Source of the DNA: JAGMDK01 sp023128695 | GTDB taxonomy: Bacteria > Planctomycetota > Phycisphaerae > UBA1845 > Fen-1342 | Reading direction: 5' to 3' | Length of the DNA: 11,038 bases | Assembly: GCA_030628805.1 (NCBI GenBank) | Contig: DAOVQG010000153.1 | Location: forward strand, 1 to 11,038 | Shown: piece by piece, positions 6,448-11,038 of the stretch | Layout of the letters: the number at the start of each line of letters is the position of its first letter | Numbering within the stretch: the stretch's first letter is position 1 | Notes under the pieces: generated by a model | What the model was told of the DNA's origin: nothing | Database searches by the model: none | Seen by the model: only the letters and a program-made list of their open reading frames with translations | Translations under genes and position numbers: made by a program

Positions 6448-7641
6448 ATGCAAACCACACTCGAAAAAACCCTCGCGTCCGAACTTCAGGAACTCCACGA
6501 CACCGGCCAGTACAAGCAGGCCAACGAACTGCAACGGCCCCAGGCCCCACGCACCAGGATGGACGGCAAAGACATCGTGATGCTGTCGTCCAACAACTAC
6601 CTCGGCCTGGCCAACCACCCCAAGGTGCTCGAAGCCGCTCGCAATGCGATCGAGAAGTACGGCATGGGCACCGCCTCGGTCCGCTTCATCTGCGGGACCA
6701 TGACCTGTCACCTCGAACTCGAACAGAAGATCCGCGAGTTCATCGGCTGCGAGGCCTCGACCACCTTCATCAGTTGCTGGGACGCCAACGTCGGCCTGAT
6801 CCCCACGCTCGCGCCGACCAAGGAGGACGCGATCTTCACCGACGCCCTCAACCACGCCTCGATCATCGACGCCATTCGGCTCTCCAAGGCCCAGCGCTTC
6901 ATCTACAAGCACCAAAACCTCGACGAGCTGGAGCAGATGCTCAAGTCCGCCACGGCCCGCAACCGGCTGATTATCACCGACGGCGTGTTCAGCATGGAGG
7001 GTGACGTGGCCCAACTGCCGCGGCTCAAGGAGCTGGCCAACGCCCACGACGCCGTCCTGATCGTCGACGAATCGCACGCCACCGGCGTCCTGGGGGCCAC
7101 CGGCAAGGGCACCGCCGAGCATTTTGGAGTGATCGATCCCAACACCATCCAGACCAGCACGCTGGGTAAGGCCCTGGGCGGCTCGTGCGGCGGCTACGTG
7201 GCGGCCTCGCAGGTCGTCTGCGACTATCTGGTGCAGAAATCCCGCCCGCAACTGTTCAGCAACGCCCTCCCGCCGGCGGTCTGCTACGGCTCGATGGCGG
7301 CGATCGACGTGCTGATGTCCGAGCCCGAGCGGCTGGAGAAGTTGCGGGCGAACACCAAGCACTTCCGCGCCGGCGTCAGCGAGCTGGGTCTCAAGACGAT
7401 CGAGGGCATCACGCCGATCGTCCCGGTCATCGTCGGCGAGACCCCCACGGCGATCCAGATGCAGAAAGCGCTCCTGGAGGAAAACGTCTTCGTCAGCGGC
7501 TTCGGCTTCCCGGTAGTCCCCCGCGGCGCGGCGCGCTTACGCTGCCAGATCAGCGCCGGCCACGAAACGGAAGACCTCGACCTCGCCCTGGCGGCCCTGA
7601 AAAAAGTAGCCGACAAGTTCCCCGAATCGCGTGCGACGTGA
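6448..7641 (+). CDS. kbl: 2-amino-3-ketobutyrate CoA ligase (glycine C-acetyltransferase)
   Basis: This PLP enzyme converts 2-amino-3-ketobutyrate and CoA to glycine and acetyl-CoA, the second step of threonine breakdown by the dehydrogenase route, in the cytoplasm. The 397 residues match the usual family length. Landmarks: SSNNYLGLANHPKV (47-60); YGMGTASVRFICGT (71-84); the DALNHASIIDAIRL segment (132-145); the cofactor-binding DESH (207-210); and the Schiff-base lysine K241 in TSTLGKALGGSCGGY. The substrate-side pattern GFGFPVVPRGAARLRCQISA (351-370) fits Kbl better than BioF, though other alpha-oxoamine synthases share the fold. ATG 6448 has AAGGGAG (6433-6439) 8 bases upstream; a longer upstream frame runs through repeats and is spurious. 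Threonine dehydrogenase (tdh), often adjacent to kbl, is not here. Confidence 0.92.
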   Translation: MQTTLEKTLASELQELHDTGQYKQANELQRPQAPRTRMDGKDIVMLSSNNYLGLANHPKVLEAARNAIEKYGMGTASVRFICGTMTCHLELEQKIREFIGCEASTTFISCWDANVGLIPTLAPTKEDAIFTDALNHASIIDAIRLSKAQRFIYKHQNLDELEQMLKSATARNRLIITDGVFSMEGDVAQLPRLKELANAHDAVLIVDESHATGVLGATGKGTAEHFGVIDPNTIQTSTLGKALGGSCGGYVAASQVVCDYLVQKSRPQLFSNALPPAVCYGSMAAIDVLMSEPERLEKLRANTKHFRAGVSELGLKTIEGITPIVPVIVGETPTAIQMQKALLEENVFVSGFGFPVVPRGAARLRCQISAGHETEDLDLALAALKKVADKFPESRAT

Positions 7642-7728
7642 ATGTGGAATGAATGCGGCGCGAATATGGTAAGAACGTAGCGTTGGGCCTCCGTGCCCGA
7701 CGAAACAACCACATTACAGTGACTTCAA

Positions 7729-7745
7729 GAGCGGGATGCCCGCTC
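7729..7745. repeat. Hairpin after kbl
   Basis: GAGCGGG and CCCGCTC form a perfect 7-bp stem around ATG. There is no T-run, so it is either a weak terminator or another intergenic palindrome. It lies 20 bases before the ORF6N gene. Confidence 0.5.
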
Positions 7746-7765
7746 GCAAAACCAGCAATTAGCTG

Positions 7766-8281
7766 ATGGCCAGAACTCACACGACGATCCCAGCCGAGAG
7801 TATCGAAAAAAGTATCGTATTGCTTCGCGGCCAGAAGGTAATGTTAAGTCACGACTTGGCCGAACTATACGGCGTCGAAACCAAGCGTCTGGTCGAGGCG
7901 GTCAAGCGGAACATCGATCGGTTCCCGGGGGACTTCATGTTCCAGTTGACGGGCGATGAACATACCATTTTGAGGTCGCAATTTGCGTCCTCAAAGCAAG
8001 GCCGCGGCGGTCGTCGTTATTCACCGTATGCCTTCACCGAGCAAGGCGTGGCGATGCTCTCGAGCGTGCTGAACAGCCCGCGGGCAATCCAGGTCAACAT
8101 CGAAATCATGCGAGCGTTCGTCCGCCTGCGACAGATGCTCGCGTCACACGCGGACCTGCGGCGAAAGTTGTTGGCCCTGGAGCGAAAATACGACGCCCAG
8201 TTCAAAGTCGTCTTCGACGCAATCCGAAAATTGATGGAGCCGGCGGCGGAAAAGAAAAAACGACGGATCGGTTTTCGCTGA
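7766..8281 (+). CDS. ORF6N domain protein
   Basis: The 171-residue protein has a classic ORF6N domain (about 15-105), seen in LRGQKVMLSHDLAELYGVETKRL, VKRNIDRFPGDFMFQL, then ILRSQFASS, GRRYSPYAFTEQGVAML and SSVLNSPRAIQVNIEIM. The domain is named from phage proteins and is common in phage antirepressors and in many bacterial chromosomes, where it is thought to bind DNA. The C-terminus (about 112-165) is a helical, probably coiled-coil, tail ending in a basic patch. ATG 7766 has no clear binding site. It stands alone between repeat-rich spacers next to a mobile-looking region (protease and RAYT), so transfer is plausible. Role unknown. Confidence 0.9.
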   Translation: MARTHTTIPAESIEKSIVLLRGQKVMLSHDLAELYGVETKRLVEAVKRNIDRFPGDFMFQLTGDEHTILRSQFASSKQGRGGRRYSPYAFTEQGVAMLSSVLNSPRAIQVNIEIMRAFVRLRQMLASHADLRRKLLALERKYDAQFKVVFDAIRKLMEPAAEKKKRRIGFR

Positions 8282-8306
8282 TCATTGCCAGATCATTGAG
8301 CCGCGC

Positions 8307-8364
8307 AGGTCGGGTCAGCGACCCGACATTGTCTCTCTCAATTCGTCGGGTCGATGACCCGACC
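8307..8364. repeat. Inverted pair of GTCGGGTC hairpins
   Basis: GTCGGGTC-AGC-GACCCGAC (8309-8327) and GTCGGGTC-GAT-GACCCGAC (8345-8363) each have perfect 8-bp stems; AGG precedes the first and CCT follows the second, so the two are inverted copies of one repeat. They lie between the convergent ORF6N and protease genes. Confidence 0.85.
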
Positions 8365-8415
8365 TACGATGCTGGAACATGTCGGAACGCAACCGCGTTT
8401 CGCGAGCGTTCAACA

Positions 8416-8435
8416 GATGGGCCAAATGGCCCATC
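8416..8435. repeat. Perfect palindromic hairpin
   Basis: GATGGGCCAAATGGCCCATC has a 9-bp perfect stem with a 2-base loop. It is a third palindrome family in this one spacer. No T-run follows on either strand. Confidence 0.8.
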
Positions 8436-8478
8436 GTACGCCGGTGAACGTTAGCGAGTCCGCTGGATTGATTGATTA

Positions 8479-9672
8479 TCATTTTTCCACTGATTCAGAC
8501 AATGCAGCCATCTTAAGCTCTCTCCGTTCTTCAAGCACCTCAAGAATGATATCTGAGTAAAGTGCGAAACCGTAGTCTTTTGTTTCATGCCCTTTTGTTA
8601 CAACAGCACAGAGTGAACCGTACCGGTCGATTAGAGGGCCACCACTGCTACCGGAATGGACAGTAGCATCTGTTTGCAAATAAGTCTCGCGCAAGGCAGA
8701 TATAATTCCTGCTGTAAAAGAATGGTCAAGTCCTATTGGACTCCCAATAGCATAGATGGGTTGCCCAACTTGTAGACCAGATTTAAGATTGATGTGTAAT
8801 GGTTTGGCATAATCCTTCATTCCCTTGACGGCTAAAAGCGCAAGATCATATTGTCGAGAATAGAAATCAAGGGATGCCTCAAACTTTGCACCGGAGTATT
8901 GCTGTACCTCAACTCTTGCGCGATCTTCTTTTCTTCCGTGCATGTTAATATCTGAATTGTGAATCACATGCCTGTTAGTGATAATATATAACATGCCAGA
9001 TTCATCAGTGCCGATAACAGAGCCAGACCCGCTGCCTACAGGATGATAGTTGATAAAGACATGAACAGAGACAATGCTGTCACGGACATTATCAAAAACG
9101 TCCTGGCTTGTAGGCATTTGTGATATCGGAAGATTATTCGTGGAACGAATTGATACGGATATTTCTTTGCCACTGCATACCTCTTGAAGGGTAATATTGT
9201 CAGCTCTATACTTCATATATATGGTTACGGAAAACAATATTAAACATACGAGTACAAGTGAGGATATCAGTGAGCTTAGAATTATCCTGGCTTTGATACT
9301 CTGACGTGTTCTTGCGAGTTTTTCCTGATATGACCAATACCCGATGCCACAGACCTTCCGTAATGTAACCAGGAACCTCAACTCCTGTAAATTGATTCTC
9401 CTATCGCTCGCTAAAGTCTCCAGACATGTGTCAAAAACATATCCTTTCTCATCTTTGCTCAAGGGCTCAATCTCTGACAGAAGTAAACCTTCGTTTATTT
9501 CCTGGAGTCGAATTTCTCTGAAAATGTTCCTTTCTGCTTGGGTTTTACACAGTAACTCAGTTAGGTGTGAGAGATACCGTCGCTCATCAGACGTCATCTT
9601 GGAGTCTGACCAAACAGCAACATGACAGGCCTTAAAGACAATGAGCTTTAGCTTGTGATCACTAGTATTCAT
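8479..9672 (-). CDS. TerB-like domain / transmembrane / trypsin-like serine protease fusion
   Basis: The protein has 397 residues. The N-terminal ~115 residues are all helical and resemble TerB (FKACHVAVWSDSKMTSDE, then YVFDTCLETLASDRRINLQELRFL), with the paired acidic motifs of that family. A single membrane helix spans about 129-152 (IILSSLISSLVLVCLILFSV). The C-terminus (about 190-380) is a chymotrypsin-fold protease with a complete triad: H235 in ITNRHVIH, D276 in YDLALL and S343 in HSGSSGGPL. No PDZ domain follows, unlike DegP/HtrA. The TerB part is probably cytoplasmic and the protease outside. The gene is clearly AT-richer than all its neighbours, pointing to acquisition. It starts 31 bases past the RAYT stop, on the same strand; the ATG has no clear binding site. 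The domain architecture is confident; a role in stress or conflict response is only inferred from TerB families. Confidence 0.85.
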   Translation of the reverse strand: MNTSDHKLKLIVFKACHVAVWSDSKMTSDERRYLSHLTELLCKTQAERNIFREIRLQEINEGLLLSEIEPLSKDEKGYVFDTCLETLASDRRINLQELRFLVTLRKVCGIGYWSYQEKLARTRQSIKARIILSSLISSLVLVCLILFSVTIYMKYRADNITLQEVCSGKEISVSIRSTNNLPISQMPTSQDVFDNVRDSIVSVHVFINYHPVGSGSGSVIGTDESGMLYIITNRHVIHNSDINMHGRKEDRARVEVQQYSGAKFEASLDFYSRQYDLALLAVKGMKDYAKPLHINLKSGLQVGQPIYAIGSPIGLDHSFTAGIISALRETYLQTDATVHSGSSGGPLIDRYGSLCAVVTKGHETKDYGFALYSDIILEVLEERRELKMAALSESVEK

Positions 9673-9675
9673 ATT

Positions 9676-9693
9676 GATAATTACGATAATTAC
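9676..9693 (-). repeat. 9-bp tandem repeat before the protease gene
   Basis: GATAATTAC occurs twice in a row in the 31-base AT-rich gap between the RAYT stop and the protease start. It may be part of the protease promoter or a regulator site. Confidence 0.6.
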
Positions 9694-9703
9694 GGACAGT
9701 CGC

Positions 9704-10399
9704 CTATTTCTGTCTTGCTTTCCGGGCGGTTTTCTTCCTCGGCCGACCGACCGGGAGGGGGCGCAGGCGGTGGCCGAGCTTGCGTTCCAGCTTGCTCAGG
9801 AAACGATCCGTCGCCAACGGCCGACCAGTGTGCGTGCAGCGGCGAAGCTGACCGGTCAACACGTCGTCCAGCGGCTCTGTCAGTAGTTCACGCCACTGCG
9901 ACGGCTGCCACATTGTCGCCCAAGCGCCCAAATCCAGCAGCTCGAACTCGTCCGTCGCCGCCCCGATGTGCGCCGCCGCGCTCGACCAGCGGTACCGCCA
10001 GGCCCGGCGGACCAGGCGGGCGCGGACCGGGTTGCGTTCGACGTAGCGCAACGCGGCCCAGGTATGCGGCTCGTCCAGGGGACAGGAGTAAAAGCGATTC
10101 TGCCACAGGTGGCCGCCGCGGCCGTGCAGGCGATTGACATACCGTGTGTAAAGGAAATGCGTGCGGCCGACAGCACGGGCCAGGGCATCTTCGCCGGCGG
10201 GCACGGCGACGAGGTGCACGTGGTTGCTCATCAGGCAGTAGCCGATGAGCTCGACGCCGGCTTCTTCACAGCGGTCCTTGAGCAGCGTCAGGTACATCCG
10301 CCGATCGTCGTCGTCGAAGAAGACGTCCTGGCGGTTGTTGCCGCGCTGGGTGACATGATGCGGAAAGCCGTGGACGACAATGCGCGCGACTCGTGGCAT
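9704..10399 (-). CDS. REP-associated tyrosine transposase (RAYT, TnpA_REP, IS200-like fold)
   Basis: The protein has 231 residues, the normal RAYT size. The N-terminus MPRVARIVVHGFPHHVTQRGNN is typical. The HUH motif is NHVHLV (H60, H62), preceded by the family's LIGYCLMSNHVHLV; the candidate nucleophile is Y84 or Y87 in FLYTRYVNR, followed by HLWQNRFYSCPL. RAYTs cut single-stranded DNA at REP hairpins and can mobilise them; they are usually single-copy domesticated genes. The C-terminus is basic (GRPRKKTARKARQK). The start was set at 10399; a longer frame from 10543 would add 48 residues of non-family sequence. REP-like repeats lie in the window, and a hairpin with GTAG sits just upstream (10409-10440). 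Confidence 0.9.
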   Translation of the reverse strand: MPRVARIVVHGFPHHVTQRGNNRQDVFFDDDDRRMYLTLLKDRCEEAGVELIGYCLMSNHVHLVAVPAGEDALARAVGRTHFLYTRYVNRLHGRGGHLWQNRFYSCPLDEPHTWAALRYVERNPVRARLVRRAWRYRWSSAAAHIGAATDEFELLDLGAWATMWQPSQWRELLTEPLDDVLTGQLRRCTHTGRPLATDRFLSKLERKLGHRLRPLPVGRPRKKTARKARQK

Positions 10400-10408
10400 G
10401 GGGCGAGT

Positions 10409-10440
10409 GTAGCACACCGGCCACGCCGTGGAAACCGGTG
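10409..10440 (+). repeat. REP-like hairpin with GTAG just upstream of the RAYT start
   Basis: GTAG (10409-10412) precedes an interrupted stem: CACCGG (10415-10420) pairs with CCGGTG (10435-10440), CCACG (10421-10425) with CGTGG (10427-10431), and AAA is a bulge. GTAG plus a bulged palindrome is the REP signature in other bacteria. It lies 10 bases upstream of the RAYT start codon. Confidence 0.55.
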
Positions 10441-10594
10441 GCTGTCCGTAGTTTTCCGTCCCCGGCAGCACCTGTTGCAGAGCCAGATTGAGCCCGACGG
10501 GTCCCGTTCTCCTGGTGTGCGCGGATCGGCCCATAGACTCCACAAGTCGTTCTCAGAAATGCCTCCAGACCAGGAAAAAACACATCGGATATGA

Positions 10595-10637
10595 GACCGG
10601 GCGAATCCGGGATGCACCGGATAGCCGGGTCTTTCTC
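10595..10637 (+). terminator. Possible hairpin terminator or structured leader
   Basis: GACCGGGC (10595-10602) and GCCGGGTC (10624-10631) pair with one mismatch and enclose ATCCGG/CCGGAT (10605-10622). TTTCTC follows. It could end upstream plus-strand transcription before the riboswitch. No plus-strand gene is seen upstream nearby, so the role is uncertain. Confidence 0.3.
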
Positions 10638-10652
10638 ATTTGAAAACTACAT

Positions 10653-10753
10653 GTGTCTCCGATAAAGGCAAACCGGTCTAAAGACTGGGACGCAAAGCTC
10701 TGGGCCTAAGGTCCGCTCTCTGCGGACGATGGTTGCCAGGCTGCCGAAGACGC
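10653..10753 (+). ncRNA. GEMM-I (cyclic di-GMP class I) riboswitch aptamer
   Basis: The consensus elements occur in order: GGCAAACC (10667-10674), a stem CCGGTC/GACTGG closed by TAAA, the conserved GGACGCAAAGC (10688-10698), CCTAAG (10705-10710), a GTCCGC/GCGGAC stem (10711-10716 with 10722-10727), GATGG (10728-10732) and CAGGCTGCC. A closing stem GTGTCT/AGACGC joins 10653-10658 to 10748-10753. The GGCAAACC junction fits a cyclic di-GMP aptamer rather than the cGAMP variant, which changes the guanine at that position. The UAAA loop differs from the common GAAA. It precedes the gene at 10913 on the same strand. Confidence 0.93.
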
Positions 10754-10758
10754 TAGCC

Positions 10759-10820
10759 GCCAGCCGGATCAGACAATGACCCGCGGGGCGGAGCCTTCTT
10801 GGCAGGCTGGCTTTTCGTTT
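10759..10820 (+). terminator. Possible expression platform of the riboswitch
   Basis: GCCAGCC (10759-10765) can pair with GGCTGGC (10805-10811), followed by TTTTCGTTT, as an intrinsic terminator with a long loop; a shorter alternative is AGCCT/AGGCT (10792-10796 with 10804-10808). The aptamer's own GGCTG (10739-10743) could instead pair with CAGCC (10761-10765). That gives a plausible switch, but the folding is uncomputed and the loop is unusually long. Confidence 0.35.
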
Positions 10821-10898
10821 GGGCTGTCGCTGGGCGATGCTGACAGCGGATGGGCCTGCCGTGATCGGCGCTCCGACTCGCTGGACGGATGCGAGCGG

Positions 10899-10904
10899 AA
10901 GGAG
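10899..10904 (+). promoter_or_regulatory. Ribosome binding site for the last gene
   Basis: AAGGAG lies 8 bases before ATG at 10913, supporting that start over a later in-frame ATG at 10964 that has no such site. Confidence 0.8.
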
Positions 10905-10912
10905 AAGTCGAG

Positions 10913-11038
10913 ATGAGCGCTGATGCACGGGATATCTTCTCCACAGGAGACAAGCGGCCCACGATGAGCGAGACGTACGGGTGGATAGTTCCGCAGTTCA
11001 ACGCAAGCATCAGCCACATAGTACACGCCGGTAAGATC
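10913..11038 (+). CDS. Riboswitch-controlled gene, 3' end cut by window edge
   Basis: Only 42 codons are visible, all open to the window end. The N-terminus reads MSADARDIFSTGDKRP, then MSETYGWIVPQFNASISHI. There is no obvious signal peptide or membrane helix in this part, and I do not recognise the family. The strong ribosome binding site and the cyclic di-GMP riboswitch upstream indicate a real gene under second-messenger control. Competing reading frames on the other strand overlap both the riboswitch and this start and are unlikely to be real. Confidence 0.75.
   Translation, partial: MSADARDIFSTGDKRPTMSETYGWIVPQFNASISHIVHAGKI

Noticed and set aside
10400..10543. 48-residue N-terminal extension of the RAYT
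   Set aside because: The RAYT family begins at MPRVARI; the upstream part covers the GTAG hairpin and has no family similarity.
10661..10748. cGAMP-selective variant of the riboswitch
   Set aside because: The GGCAAACC junction keeps the guanine expected for cyclic di-GMP by my hand alignment; only a binding assay could settle it.
10753..11026. Minus-strand ORFs at the right edge
   Set aside because: They lie antisense to the riboswitch region and to a plus-strand start with a strong ribosome binding site, and none resembles a known protein.

Overview
The window is a high-GC chromosomal segment whose spacers are packed with short palindromic repeats. The repeat families (stems of the CACCGGCT/AGCCGGTG, CGCGGACT/AGTCCGCG and GTCGGGTC/GACCCGAC types), the twin-arginine exported proteins and the coiled-coil membrane protein suggest a planctomycete (Planctomycetota). 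That assignment is an inference from style; no marker gene here proves it.

Layout. 1-448: repeat-rich leader with a 28-bp tandem duplication and a good sigma70-type promoter. 449-1849 (+): membrane-anchored coiled-coil protein ending in a BRCT-like domain. 1850-2201: array of ~59-bp repeats, then a perfect 24-bp inverted repeat between convergent genes. 2202-3068 (-): GNAT acetyltransferase. 3069-3569: spacer with a doubtful small ORF and repeats. 3570-6031 (-): two-gene unit, a Tat-exported DUF362 protein followed by a Tat-signal radical SAM enzyme of the AmmeMemoRadiSam type; the radical SAM gene has palindromic repeats inserted in frame inside its 5' end. 6032-6447: divergent spacer with repeats and the kbl promoter. 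6448-7641 (+): 2-amino-3-ketobutyrate CoA ligase/glycine C-acetyltransferase. 7766-8281 (+): ORF6N-domain protein. 8282-8478: three perfect hairpins. 8479-9672 (-): a strikingly AT-rich gene for a TerB-like/transmembrane/trypsin-like protease fusion, probably acquired. 9704-10399 (-): REP-associated tyrosine transposase (RAYT). 10653-10753 (+): GEMM-I (cyclic di-GMP class I) riboswitch aptamer, followed by a possible terminator and a new gene starting at 10913 that runs off the window.

How parts relate. DUF362 and the radical SAM gene are tandem, both exported, and probably cotranscribed. The RAYT matters because many of the repeats have the REP layout (GTAG followed by a hairpin), so this enzyme or a relative may have spread some of them. 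The protease gene lies just downstream of the RAYT in an AT-rich patch, which suggests an accessory insertion. The riboswitch predicts second-messenger control of the truncated last gene.

The strongest items for follow-up are the riboswitch with its unidentified target, the repeat-interrupted Tat leader of the radical SAM gene, the TerB-trypsin fusion, the RAYT/REP relationship and the membrane BRCT protein.
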